Shown: positions 1 to 12,000, numbered from the stretch's first letter. The stretch: 64,000 nt of DNA from Cymodocea nodosa (GCA_036874045.1 CM072345.1:9325501-9389500); one strand, 5' to 3'. Made by a program: numbers and translations. Notes: generated by a model not told the origin, from the letters alone.

Positions 1-102
1 GGAGGAGGAGGAGGAGGAGGAGGAGGAGGAGGAGGAGGAGGAGTAGGAGGTCCAGTCTGTAGAAGAAATGATTGGCGTTGTAGGTGGGGCGGAGGAGCAT
101 AA
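1..102 (+). CDS. 3' end of a small glycine-rich protein gene with C-terminal Cys pair (partial)
   Basis: The window opens inside a reading frame of 14 consecutive GGA glycine codons, followed by VGGPVCRRNDWRCRWGGGA and a TAA at 100-102. The start lies left of the window. The tail has two cysteines spaced C-x6-C very close to the stop. The same architecture (Gly body, then a Cys-x6/7-Cys loop within about 15 residues of the end) occurs in the genes at 5344 and 8283, so I read this as a further member of the same small secreted family. Signal peptide and promoter are outside the window. The call rests on the frame, the tail and the shared architecture; function is unknown. Confidence 0.6.
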   Translation, partial: GGGGGGGGGGGGGGVGGPVCRRNDWRCRWGGGA

Positions 103-900
103 ATTTCCCTTGTTTCCATCGCTGCTGTAACGTCGGAATGTTGAGATATATATACGTATCTTTCTCTTGTTTCTCCTGTTGTAGTTTCCTACCATTGTCC
201 TTCAAGTTTGTTTTCTATGTGGAGCTTCTGTGAATTGTCTACTTTTCTTGTAAAAAGAGGAACACCTTTGGACAGAGCTCCACCCCCCCCTATTTAATGT
301 ACGTAATGAAATTTCAAGAAAAGTCTGATGAAAAGTTTGTACTTGATAAAATGTTAAGAAAAATAATATAAAATTATTTTTATTATATTATTATTAAAAA
401 AGTATTTGATTATTTGTTATTATTATTATATTTATCTTCTTATTTTATTATTATTATTTTCATTTGTCCATCTTTTAAGCTTGAAGTTTCTATTATAACA
501 ATTATTTGTGTATTTGGAATTGAATTTAACAAAAGAAGAAAAAATGAAATTAAATGGAATTAAATAAAAATAAAATTTAAAATTCAAGTCTTTATACATA
601 TTTAGGAATTAAATGGAAATTTAAAAGAAGATTCAAATAATAATAACATGGCAATAAGTTAGTGATCATTTAAGCTAGTGATCTTAACACGGCAAGAAGA
701 AAAACGAGATATGTTGGTGTCTTCAATAATAAACAATATATGTTTATTTTGTACGTTTAACATTTAGTCCATTTTATCAATTAGGTCTGATACTCCGTGT
801 CGAGCTAGGCTGAGCCACAGTCGTAAAAACTAAAAACATTATAACATTCTTTTTTACGAATGTTGGGGGAAAGGGGGAAGAAGAGGGGGAGGGGGATGGT
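103..900. other. AT-rich intergenic stretch
   Basis: Low-complexity A/T sequence with ATT-type runs near 365-460. I see no gene, RNA or clear element here. Confidence 0.5.
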
Positions 901-906
901 TTATAA

Positions 907-1812
907 ATGGTGGTTAAGGGTTTTGTTTACAATTTACTTAATTTTTTCAAATTTACAAAGTATAAAATCTATAAATCTTCTTTTAATTTTCAAACTTCTC
1001 TGATTCTCAACTTTTGTAAAATGACACATGACTTCAATCAATTTAACTTCAACAACATCCACAACAATGATTTTCCAAATATTCTACTAAAACAACAACT
1101 TCAGATCATAAAATTAGAATACCTTTAAGTATCGTTGTTAAATCTAAAAGAAAAACTACTTTATGGTTAAAGTTTATGATAAAGATGAAATCCTTGAAAG
1201 ATGACATTACAGTGAAGAAAATATACTTCAACATTTACAATACAAATTTCTCTTGCAAGGTTTGTCATTGTACAAGTTATTTATTTAAATGTTAGTTGTT
1301 TGTGAATCTAAAAATTATGAAAAGAATAAAATGATTCAAACACAACTTAATTTTAGTTTTAAATATAATATTTTACAATGACATTATGATGCTAGAAAGA
1401 CTAGGAAACTACATGTTAAATTTATTACTATTCAAAATTTGTTTATTAATTTTAGTAATAGTCAATATTTTCAAGAGTATATTTCACAAGCATATTGTCT
1501 ACAATTAAAAAATGTTTTTAGAATACAACTAGACAAAATACTATTGAGGTTTATAATAAACTTAGAATGAAATTAATTAATGTAATGAATTCTATAAATA
1601 CCTTAATAGTATGTACATCTAATATTTGAGAAGGTAGAGCTAAAATAGGATATATTATTATTAATGTACATTTTATTAATCATAATTAGATTTTACAAAA
1701 AAGATTAATAGAATTTAAAAGAATAAATCATCCTCATAATGCTCAAAACATTTTTTCTATTATTATAGGAATTTTTGAACTTTTTAGAAATAAAGAAAAA
1801 GTAGGTAATATT
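907..1812 (+). mobile_element. Degenerate hAT-type transposase fragment (N-terminal half)
   Basis: Conceptual translation across several frames gives recognisable hAT pieces in order. A basic stretch with KRKTT lies near 1150, and a BED-finger-like CKVC lies near 1255-1275. The 1640-1770 stretch reads IGYIIINVHFINHN, then LQKRLIEFKRINHPH; this matches the conserved part of plant hAT transposases around the GYI-x-VTAHFI-x-x-x-W motif. The frame is broken by several stops and shifts, so it is dead. No C-terminal dimerisation domain follows before the kinase fragment at 1865, so the copy is truncated. Terminal inverted repeats were not identified. Confidence 0.6.
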
Positions 1813-1864
1813 ATAATTCTAATAATAGTGCAAATATATATATGTCATCTATATATATATATGA

Positions 1865-2787
1865 CTACATTTCGGTACCTCTCATGATGTCATCTAGATG
1901 AGAGATGACATCCTTCATCTCCATCCCATCATTGGGCAAGTTGTTGGAGCAAACCAGGCCGATATGCACGATCACTTTGAGGATGCTATAAATATTCTGA
2001 TTTTGTATGTTATGAATGGCTTGGGGAAGAAGCCTTGGATCTACGATGTCTAAGAGGTGATCAGGAAACCTTGCCTGCACGTACGCACGTAAAGTTAACC
2101 CTTCGATGAATGTGTCGTCTGTTGGACATTTCCCAATAAAGAGTTCTAGGAGAAGTATCCCATAACTGTAAACATCTGACTGTGTGGAAATTCTTGCCCC
2201 CATTCCGAACTCTACAAACGTATATGTACATACACATAAGTTGCTCTTACTCTATCTCATTATAATGGACATACATTAATTAATTACGAAAGAAATTTGA
2301 TTTCTAATTACCTGGAGCAATGTAGCCAACAGAGCCTATGATATCACTTGTCATCTTTATAGAATCTTCTGAAAGAAATCTAGATATACCAAAGTCACTG
2401 ACATGAGCGACCATGTTGCCATCAAGGAGGATGTTACTAGGCTTTACATCACAATGAACAATTATCATCTCAGTCCCAGTATGTAGATAGTGGATTGCTG
2501 AAGCAATGTCTTGCGCTATGTTGAGCCTTTCTAGCAAGCCAAATGCATGCAAATTGGCATCACCATACAACAATTGCTCAAGGCTTCCATTCGGCATGAA
2601 GTCGTACACAAGAGCCATGAAGTCATTCCCTTGGGTGTCCATGGTTGAGCAAGCTGTTAACACTGGTACAAGATTACGATGTCGAACGTTTCTCAAGACC
2701 TTGCATTCAGACATAAAACTCTTTGAAGCTTCTCGAATTTGTTGGTTTAGAACTTTTACAGCTATTGTCCTTAGTAATTATTTATGA
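1865..2787 (-). pseudogene. 5'-truncated LRR receptor-like kinase (kinase domain only)
   Basis: Two kinase-domain exons read on the minus strand. The upstream exon (to 2312) contains the ATP-site lysine in AVKVLN, the hinge ALVYDFMPNGSLE, a non-RD catalytic loop HCDVKPSN, VSDFGIS and GSVGYIAP. A 100-base intron (2212-2311, GT-AG) joins it in frame to EFGMG...STQSDVYSYGILLLE and a C-terminus ending at 1865. The motifs fit the LRR-XII (XA21/EFR-like) receptor kinases and At2g24130. An in-frame TAA just upstream of the lysine, together with absence of the glycine loop, transmembrane segment and LRRs, shows loss of the 5' part, so it cannot be a working receptor. A remote upstream exon outside the window cannot be formally excluded. 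Confidence 0.75.
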
Positions 2788-3049
2788 CTAAACTAATTGC
2801 AACGAGGTTTGCGATTATTTATGACTTATACGAGTAAGGAAGAAATATCGTAATCAATCAATCACATATGTTTGAACCTTGAAATAGTACTAATACTTAT
2901 ATTTCAAACTAATTATATGAAATGTAGTAATTAATTATATTATTATGATAATAATAATATTTTTACTTGATTTCACGATGAAATATGAGTTTGTCAACAT
3001 TTTCTTGGTAACGAGCTCGTCAACATTTTCACACGTACTTTTTAAAAAC

Positions 3050-3600
3050 AAGTTGGAAACATATACATGGTAGTGTAGAAAATCTGTGCTACGGTGAATA
3101 TGACATATTCGATATTCTCTTTGACATAAAAGATCATATTTGACTTTTATATCGCATAGAAGTATAAGACATACAATTCAAAATTAATTAATTACAAGAA
3201 AATTTCTATTTATCATATTTATGTGCAAGCCTCTTTTTCACACTTTCCTTCTGAGATTATATAATAGTGTGCATAAACAGATTAAATGGAATACACAAGC
3301 ATACATCCATGACTAGGTAATTAGTTTTTCTAAGATGATTAAAACTTTTGAAAGATTATTATTTTATTTTAAGAAAGTGCAAGGATGAACTTGAACAAGT
3401 TTGAGGGTGTTTATGCCGTCCATAATGAGAGAATTACAAAATAAAATGGGTAATAAAATCATATTAGTTCCTAAGATAGGTGATTGCCTCTTTCTGTCGG
3501 TAGCTCGCCATGGTTGTTGAATAATTTATTTGTACACAGTTCAAACAACAAAAACGACCACCACATTTGACCGAAATGTAGCGGCCTAACTGAGAATGAA
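3050..3600 (+). repeat. Duplicated upstream flank of the small GRP genes (copy with partner at about 4895-5200)
   Basis: Short blocks here recur in the same order upstream of the gene at 5344: the block at 3055-3090 matches 4895-4935 (ACATGGTA-GTAGAAAA-CTGTGCTA), and GAATTACAAAATAAAATG at 3431 recurs at 5091. The 3480-3600 part also resembles 8060-8140 upstream of the gene at 8283 (AGTTCAAAC-ACAA-CGACCACA). This indicates tandem duplication of whole promoter-plus-gene units. Confidence 0.5.
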
Positions 3601-3801
3601 TTGCATAAAGGTATGTATATATATATATATATTTCCATTGCACCACCTCTACACGGCAACAAGACATATATATATATCCACCGACTACCCCAACGAAAGC
3701 TCCAGCGTTTTGACGGCAATTATCATAACGGTAGTGCAGAAGCTCGAGGGGACCCTGGCCATCCCAGTGTACCAAATGATCAAAACTGCCAGGACGGTTG
3801 A
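3480..3801 (+). pseudogene. Decayed small glycine-rich Cys-tail gene
   Basis: The stretch 3600-3680 aligns with the leader of the gene at 8283 (AAGGT then TATATA-rich, CACCTCT-CACGGCAACAAG versus CGCCTCTCCACGGCAGCAAG). The signal-peptide codons expected next are missing. A short open stretch follows with RFDGN, also present in the protein encoded at 5344, and ends SVPNDQNCQDG-stop. That end resembles the CPPATPLCARG tail of the 8283 product, with one cysteine lost or frameshifted. I read this as a member of the array that lost its signal peptide and glycine run. Confidence is moderate because the matching blocks are short. Confidence 0.45.
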
Positions 3802-4890
3802 TTTTAAGTTGATAGGTTGGCGTGTTATTCTCCCTCGACCGAAGGAACATGATATGATATATGTGTTAGTGAAGTATACCATTCTGTGTGTGTGCGCATG
3901 TGTGTATTGAAGACGAAAATTTAGATGAGTAATGTGTATCGTTCTGTACTGGCCGTTACAGTTCTGTTGTGTATTTTTGCTTTTGTATCTGGGCCGTTGG
4001 ATATTGATTATGGAAGACCTAATTATTATTTCACGTGTTGTTATTTGAAAACAAGGGTAATTATTATAGTTTATGCATGTGTTGTTAGGACTCAGGCTAA
4101 ATATGAAATCTAACATATAAAAAAATTTAATGAATGTTTGGCTATGAAAGCATGGTACTGTAATATATATACACAGTAGAGACACGACGATACACTTGAT
4201 CTACTCTCGAACATTTGAGGTATCTTAGATCTTAGTTATAAGGTGATATATTATAATTAGACATTATTGCAGAAAGTATAATGTACAATTATAGTTAAAT
4301 TAAATAATAGAATATATGAACAGATTTGATTTTTTAGCCCAATCGATTATTGCAAATTTACAGGATTTCTTTTGTTGTGATAGTTTTACATACCTTATTT
4401 TATTGCATTGATTAATTTTATAGCTTTCCTTTTGCATATATGATAATATTTAAAACGTATGATAGATTGACTTATTGAACCTTTGTTCATACATTACTAT
4501 TTTTTATTTTTTTTTAAGGATATCTAATAGACACCTAAGGTGAGCATTAGCAGAATAGGACGCATTAATCACCATTTTGCCAATTGAAGCAATATTTTGT
4601 GAATAAACTGATATTTGCGGTGTGTATCCTATTTTGTGTATTTCTATATGGGATCAGATTGTAAAGAATTTTTTTTATTTCCACTACAAAGTTTTATATG
4701 TGATTATTAATTTCCTAGTCGGGAACGGTGCAAGGCGACGTAGAGTTGCATCTTTCGAAATCGTTTACTTGTTTCGATGGCATCCCGAGGATGCAATTTC
4801 TCGACATGAAAACTTGGCCAAATTAAATCTGGAAATGAAGATGAATCAGGACCATCCCTGCACCGTTGATCCACCACGGATCTAGAAGTC
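3802..4890. other. Intergenic, no supported gene
   Basis: AT-rich. A 62-residue open frame starting at 3925 has a hydrophobic N-terminus, but it has no Gly body and no relation to its neighbours, so I do not call it. Confidence 0.4.
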
Positions 4891-5343
4891 AAGATCGAAA
4901 ACATGTACATGGTAACGTAGAAAACTGTGCTATATATTATGAATCCATGGGTGGAATCAAAAACCAGGGAAAAATGAATCCCTCAAACAGACGACTCTAT
5001 CATCATACATTCACATCTTCACCGTCTATCGACCACAAGTTGTTGTTATTAAAAAAAAAAAGGTTAGGTGGCGGATTGGACAACATGCAAGAATTACAAA
5101 ATAAAATGTGTAATGGCAAAGAAATATTTTAAATGCTTGTGACAGAATTCTATACACACACACACACCATATTTTGACTGACTTGCTTTGCAGAATATAC
5201 AAATATATATATGCATTGCAGTATCATGAAACTAATTTCTCCTCTATATATATATGAATTATAACTTCCCTTTAAGTTTTGGAACGCGAGTTAATCTCTC
5301 CCTCTCCCACTCTCTCCACAGGTGCAAATAAATGGAGGTTTTC

Positions 5344-5673
5344 ATGGCGTCTCGGGCTTCTTTAAGGATGGTTAATGTCATGATCTGCCTTTTGCTTGTA
5401 CTATGCTCGGCAGAGGTCACTACAGCTCAACGACTTAATGGCTGGGCTGGAGGAGGAGGTCGGTATGGAAGTCAAGGAGGAGGAGGAGTAGGACGGTTCG
5501 ACGGCAATAGCAGCCGGTATGTCGGAGGAAGAGATTGGAACAACGTACAAGGAGAAAATCTCAAAGGAGGTGGTGGGGGTAGAAGAAGTGGGCGTGGAGC
5601 AGTAGGAGGTCATACAAGGAATGGGCAAGGCAATTGTCCTCCAGGAAAAACCTCTCGGTGTAACTATGGCTAA
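5344..5673 (+). CDS. Small secreted glycine-rich protein with C-terminal Cys loop
   Basis: 109 residues from the ATG at 5344. An in-frame ATG at 5332 would add four residues; I prefer 5344 because its context and the MAS- start match the homologue at 8283. Residues 1 to about 29 form a signal peptide (basic start, hydrophobic MICLLLVLCSAEV, cleavage near TTA/Q). The mature protein starts QRLNGW and continues with Gly-rich blocks broken by RFDGN and RDWNN segments. It ends NCPPGKTSRCNYG, a C-x7-C loop three residues from the C-terminus. A TATA-rich segment lies at about 5240-5255 and a CT-rich leader at 5295-5320. Function unknown; the layout suits an apoplastic structural protein or a precursor carrying a small disulfide-closed peptide at its end (inference). 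Confidence 0.75.
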   Translation: MASRASLRMVNVMICLLLVLCSAEVTTAQRLNGWAGGGGRYGSQGGGGVGRFDGNSSRYVGGRDWNNVQGENLKGGGGGRRSGRGAVGGHTRNGQGNCPPGKTSRCNYG

Positions 5674-6279
5674 TTAGCTTATGGTAGCTGATATCTATCT
5701 ATATATACATATATATAAGTTGTGTTTTATGTAAATTGATTTCCCTGTACTTGTATGTGTGCCTGGTTTCGTAATATGTAATAGTGCATAAAATCAATGC
5801 ACCCGTGGAGGTGAGGTTGGCTCACCCAAGGCCATCCACTTCGTACCACACCTTCGTTACTTGTTTGGTGATTAATCGATGATGAAGAAGACTATAGAAG
5901 AGTTGAGTACGCATGCATTTACTGTACAATCTCATATTACCCCAAATCCTTATCATTTTACCGGACCCTTCTATTCCTCAAATTAAGCATAAATTAAATA
6001 TTTTATTGATCCCATATTATCCAGATTACGTAAATATTCAAAATAAAGTATCTTCTACGTAAATAAACAAATGAACAGAAATATTAATTTCCCTAAAGTA
6101 AAGGTGGTCTAAGGAAATAATATCCATAATCAAATTAATTACATTGCATTTTAACTACGAAATCAAACACGACGGAATTAATATTACAATCAAAAACTCA
6201 GGTAAAGTTTTTCTTTTTTTTTGCATCGGTTGCGGTGGTTCACGCGGCCCCAACATCGATCCACTGGGATCATTTCATA
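5674..6279. other. 3' flank and intergenic sequence
   Basis: TATA-rich 3' flank of the preceding gene, then AT-rich sequence. I see no further gene. Confidence 0.4.
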
Positions 6280-7230
6280 AAGAGAAACCCTCCCTTTCGT
6301 AGGAAGGTAGAATATTGGACAACTTGTTTATAATTAATCAAGTGCTCATGGACATCAAATTCTAACGTGTAAAGGAAAGTCTATGAATAATTTATCTGTA
6401 GTTCATACGTGTTAGTCAACAAATCCATCTACAGAATCTATATGTACGTGATCAAGCATTAAATGAACTGCATATATAATCTGGCAAGAACTATTTGACT
6501 AACTGTGTTGTTGCATGCCCTCAACTTGTTGGATGACGCTGCCATAAAGAAGTTGACAGTGGGAACACTGGACTGTGAAGAAAAATTTACGTTACCTACC
6601 ATTCATTGTTGGTTAATGTTCCAAATGTTGGGAAGAGTCTTGTTATATGAATATTTTCCTTGTCATCTTAGAACTTTCTTAATTACACTTATTATTTTGT
6701 AACAATGATTTTCATAATCAAGCATTTAAACTTAATATAAATTTTGTTATAACTCGTAAAAGGAGAAACCCTCTTAATGTTTTGGTAGGTTGTTAGCATA
6801 TTGGACAACTTGTTCATAATCAAGTGTTCATGTTCATCAAATTCTAACATGGAAAGGGAGGTCTATGAATAATTTATCTGTACTCCATACATATTAACCA
6901 AGAAATGCGTCTACGTTTGATTAAAAAACCAAACGAAGAAACGAGGAAAATCTAACATGATGTATCTCTCTGTCTCTATATATGTGTGCATACTTTAACA
7001 TCCTGTAAGGAAAAGAATTAAATAGAATTTACCTATGTAGTCAAAAGATGCCATTAATTACGAAGTGAACTATACATATTAATGGTCAACAAATGCATCT
7101 ACATTTGATCAAACATTAAACGAATAGAAACAAAGGAAATCTAACGCACATATCTTATCATTTCTATGCAAGTGTGCATAATTCGACATGCTGTAAGGAA
7201 ATGAACTAAATATGCAGAATTTACCTTTTC
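6280..7230. repeat. Imperfect tandem repeat, about 450-bp units
   Basis: The 6290-6470 segment (GAGAAACCCTC, TTGGACAACTTGTT, CATCAAATTCTAAC, CTATGAATAATTTATCTGTA) is repeated in order at 6765-6920. A third, partial block at about 7060-7225 repeats GTCAACAAATGCATCTAC and the CTGTAAGGAAA/GAATTTACC portion seen at 6995-7035. The copies are diverged. No transposon ends were recognised. Confidence 0.6.
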
Positions 7231-8060
7231 AGTAGTTTTCTTTCTTGTTTAGAAAGTAAAACTTTGCCACCATTTAATTCAGCCAATTGAATAGGGCAGT
7301 GTTAGTTAAATATGGATACTTAACTGCTTCCACTGATAATAGTGATTTTTTTTTTGTATGGTGTCTTGTCATAATTATTTATGATTTTTTTGTTTTTATT
7401 TTTTATATTGGTAGTGTCTTTGTTGTTATTGAAGTCTATTAAAGTATGACTCATCAATTATTGGAGGTTCCCTGGTATTCTTCCAATGGAGTAGATGTCG
7501 TAGAGGAAAAGTCTAACAAGGGGGGGAGACGTTAGTCGTGAAATTAAAGGCACTTAACAATTCTCCAGTGAGGCAGTTCCTTACAAGAGTCGATGGGTAA
7601 CGTGAAACTTCTAATGAACACGTTTTTCCATTAGTATGTAAGATCTCATCTTTGTTCTTGGGTGTCGTGGATCATGTTTGCTGAACACCACCAAAAGGGA
7701 AGATACATGGGAATAGAATTAGCAGCCATGGTGGAGATGATTCTCATCGATCTCCTTTTTTCAACGGATCGGACACAGTATGGGTCCTCGTCGACTTATT
7801 TGCGCAACTTCGGTAAATGTTGTAATCAATCAATCAACGACGTCAGTTTTAATTTTGGAATGTACATGTTTAATACCGACATATTAATTAATTCGTTGTT
7901 AATGCATCGCCATTAACAACAACTTCATGGTTTATCTTGAAAATTATTCCCAGAGTCTTATTTCAGTGGTAGGTAGCACGCACTGGTCAAGCTGTTCATA
8001 CCTGGTTGTTGATTTCTTTATACACGGGACGGAGAACATACATATGGAAGGAAGAGACGA
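7231..8060. other. Intergenic, promoter side of the gene at 8283
   Basis: I see no supported gene. An 84-residue open frame at 7662 has no recognisable domain or family relation. Confidence 0.4.
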
Positions 8061-8282
8061 CCATGAATAATTCATTGGTACGTAGTTCAAACGACAAATA
8101 TATACGACGACCACATTGACGTGTCAACTGAAACAAGGGAACATTGACCGTCTGAAACCGTGGGCATGCACGTATGAAATCGAATTAACACAAAGGTGTG
8201 TGTAATATATGTATATGTATGTATATATTACATGTTCATGGTATCGCCTCTCCACGGCAGCAAGTAGCTATAGATATTGATC

Positions 8283-8537
8283 ATGGCATCTCCCAGCTGT
8301 ACTTGTGCAAAAATGGTTGTCGTGTTTGGTTTCTTGCTTTTGCTATGCTTGGGAGAGGTTGTCGCTCAACCATATGGAGGTGGAGAACCAGGAGAGCCTA
8401 GAGGTCGGGGAGGAGGAGGAGGAGGAGGAGGCAGAGGAGTTAGAGGAGGCCAAGGCCATGGAGCAGGCCACGGAGGATATCCAAGGATCGGCGGAAGCTA
8501 TTGTCCACCAGCGACACCGTTGTGTGCCAGGGGCTAA
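8283..8537 (+). CDS. Small secreted glycine-rich protein with C-terminal Cys loop
   Basis: 84 residues. Start ATG at 8283 (context ATCATGGC). The signal peptide covers about residues 1-30: MASPSCTCAK, then a hydrophobic core VVVFGFLLLLCLGEVV, with cleavage near VAQ. The mature chain is short: a Pro/Glu patch (GGGEPGEP), a run of nine Gly flanked by Arg, GGQGHGAGHGGYP, and the tail GSYCPPATPLCARG with a C-x6-C pair four residues from the end. It is homologous to the gene at 5344 by start, signal and CPP tail, and it lacks the RxLxGW motif found there. The leader contains TATA-rich sequence at 8205-8230. Function unknown; likely exported to the apoplast. Confidence 0.75.
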   Translation: MASPSCTCAKMVVVFGFLLLLCLGEVVAQPYGGGEPGEPRGRGGGGGGGGRGVRGGQGHGAGHGGYPRIGGSYCPPATPLCARG

Positions 8538-9083
8538 ACAACATGCACGCCGGCCGACCTATTGATCTCAAGAACATATCCAGTTGTGCTTTGTGTAATT
8601 TTCTTGGGTGTGCATCTATTCATGCACGGTTCGATTGTTGTCAGATGTACTTGATATTACAAAGTAGTGACAAGTAAACAACGAAAATAATTTGAGGGGA
8701 TCGTAAGGCCTAGAAAAGGTATTATAAACCTCTCTCAAAAACAAAACACGTTACAACCCTTCCATCAGAGTTAAAAGGAAGCTCCAAAATTTCAAAGGAT
8801 GCATAACGCGTAAATGCGTGAAACTTTTGGAGAAGGTTTTAGACCATCAATTTTATATGAAATTAAAGTTCAAATAATTTGGCAGTTCCATTTTTTCTTA
8901 GCTTCCTTCCTCATCGCATTCAAATAATTTGATCGTTACTTAAATGTTGCTTCAATCAAATTTAAGATACCTAGCGTGACGATTTTGGAATCAATCAAAT
9001 GCTTCGTACACATTTTCCCATCTCATTTCTAGCATCGGATGAGAAACTTAATTCTCTGGAAATGAACAAAAGATCCAAACATG
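8538..9083. other. Convergent intergenic region
   Basis: Lies between the 3' ends of the small GRP gene (plus) and the PIP5K gene (minus). The PIP5K 3' UTR is expected here. No other gene is seen. Confidence 0.5.
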
Positions 9084-12000
9084 CTAGCCATTTTCAGGAA
9101 AAGCTTTACGGATGAAGGCCAAGAAGCGATTGGAATAGAATGTCGGATCCACTGCAGAGATGGAGGAGGAGTCGAACTGAATAGATTTGCATGCATGCTC
9201 CATCTTCTTTCTCATGTCGTACTCCTGCAGTATGTCGATGATACCAAGGTAAAGCACCACATCATATGCCTCCTGGAATGGAGCATTTTCACCTTCCACT
9301 GGGAAGTGCTCTGCCCTAGCAGGCATGTTTACAGCAAGCTGGATTTGAAGCCTGGCCAAGGATCAACTCCATACGTTAAACACGACATTGATGAAATATT
9401 TGCATGGTGTAGGCAGTGAATTCAATTATTGAACTGAAGCAAATTATGTTGTAAAAATCTCACCGTGCCATGCCAGGGAGAAGTAGATCAACTTCTTCAT
9501 CACTAGCTGCAGATGCTCGTAGACGGCTACCCCTTATGTGAGGCCCCACAATAACGTTCTTTTCATTGCTTTCACGAGGCACCAGAACAAGGCTCTGAGG
9601 ATACAGAACTTCATCCTCTGCAGAATTTGTGAATAAATAATTGCCGTTGAAACTAATTGAAGACTTTGCAAATAAATGATTCACTTCAACAAGAATGAGA
9701 AAAAACTATTAAGACTCCACAAAGTTCCATTTGAGTGCTTTAACCCATACAAAATGCCATTTTCTAAAGCACATTACAATTGGGCCTCAATACAGAGAAA
9801 TCTTTCACAAATACTATGACAGCACGAGTTGCACCCACCCAACCAAATATGGTAGTTGGTATGAAGAATGGAGAAATAAAAATCTATCAAAATTCTAACC
9901 TTCTTCAGCAACCACTTTCAATCCCTCTGGACTGATACTCTGTTGATGAAGTAGCCGAGACCGCAGATGCTGTGGAGCACGATAGTGAACACCCAGCAAA
10001 AGACTGTAGTCCATTATACATTGTGTCTCCAAGAACTTGCTATCAATCTCAATCTGCCTATGAGAATATACATGATGAGACCAAATAAGCAAAAGTAATT
10101 TCCAGTATTCCTTGTAGAGAAGTGAAAATTGAAAATAGAATTCTAGTGTCATAGTATATGGTGCAACACATCTTCTATCATTCCATTTATAAGTGAGCAA
10201 GTGACAAGAATAAAAAAGCTTCTTCACAAAACCAGAAACATTGTCTAAGGATGACTGGAAGACATGATTTGCCAAATGCAAGATTGATATGCACCAGTAA
10301 ATACTATTTCTGTAAAGTTGGTATAAGCATATCAATACATCACTCAAACTTTTACAGGAAAGAACTTCATACAAATAACAGTAATGTGAATGTGCTAACG
10401 AAGTTGAAATATAGATATGAAATGAGTTGAGCACCCATTTCCATAAAGCCCCACGTTCAACCCTCACATACTTTTTCCAAGGTATGAATATTTCAACACT
10501 AATCGGTCATATAGCTTTCTGAGTTCCTACATGTGTCAATGTTGCACGATGATGGATGCATACTTACCAAGCTGTCAAAGTATTAAACGTTTGTGACTAC
10601 AACCTACGTTCCAATTAAAAATTAAAAATTATTTTTGAATATTTTTATTATTTATGCAATTACACATCAATATTTGTAAAATCTTAACTCATCACAAACT
10701 AATGAAATCAAAAGAACATAACAAGATAACAATAAAAAATAATAGCATTAATATCATAAAAACAATTGTAAATAAAAACAACAATCTAAACCATGATCCC
10801 ACATAATAAGATCAATCACATGGATCTTTTTCTTCCAAATATTTCTGTCTATTATCAAATTTTCTATTAAATTACATAAATTTAAATCTTTTCTTACAAT
10901 TCCCATTCCAGTAGTTTTAAATCTACCTCTACTTTTAATTTTTTCTATATTAATTAATCCTTCACTCCTAATTAGTCTCTTAAGGATATATGACCAAACC
11001 ACCTAAACTGATTCTCTCATCTTCAATAGATGCAACTATTACTTTATTCCTAATAAATTGTTTTTTAGTTTATGTTTTATAATATTACCACTTATCTATC
11101 TAAGCATACAATTTCAGTAACACTTACTTTTTGCCTATGTTTATGCTGTACAGTACAATATTTTGAGTTATAAAGTATAATTGGGTGATATGTAAATAAA
11201 ATTTATATTAAAATATTTTATGTTTTGAATTATTCTAACATTTAAATGATGAAGTTCATTGCTAAATTTGATATTGAATCTCACAAAAAACTAGTTACAA
11301 CAAAACAAAGCTAGGCTAGTAAACACCCAACCACTTATTCCACCTTGATGCCTAGACTTCCGCCATAACAAGCATGAGTACATATGTAAGGAATGGATTC
11401 ATTTCAACTCAAATACTATGTTGAAATATGGATATCTAACTCAAATCAAATGACAATTAGCTAAAGGATCCATATAACCATAAATTCAACTATACCCTTG
11501 CCTCTATAGGTGGAGTTTAAAACAAGTTGGATGAAGTGAAGAAATGCAAAGTATCATGTGATATGACGATACCTTTAAAATTAAAAGGAAAACTTTATAA
11601 AACTGTTATTCACATAGCTATATTTCATGACTAAAAATCTTAAGCTATAAAACTTGATTATGTGCCAAAAATTAATGTTTCTAAAATGTATATGTTTAGT
11701 TGGATGAATGATAATACTATAAGGGATAAGCTAAAAAATAATTTTATTAGGAATAGAATAAGGGTTGCACCAATTTAATATAAAATAAGAGAAAATCAGT
11801 TTAAAATATCTGGTCATATCTTTATGAGACTAAAGGATGCATTAGTTAGGAGAAGAGAATTAATTAGTATATAAAAATAGTAGAGAAAGGCTTAAAACTA
11901 CTTAATTAGAAATTATGAAAAAAGATTCAAATTTATCTAATTTAACTGAAAATCTGACTATAAATAAAAATACACAAAAGAAAAAGATTCACATAGTCGA

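Noticed and set aside
3925-4113. 62-residue frame with hydrophobic start
   Set aside because: It could mimic a signal peptide, but there is no Gly body and the tail does not match the array members. AT-rich DNA yields such frames often.
7662-7916. 84-residue frame upstream of the small GRP gene
   Set aside because: No signal peptide, domain or homology to neighbours; consistent with chance.
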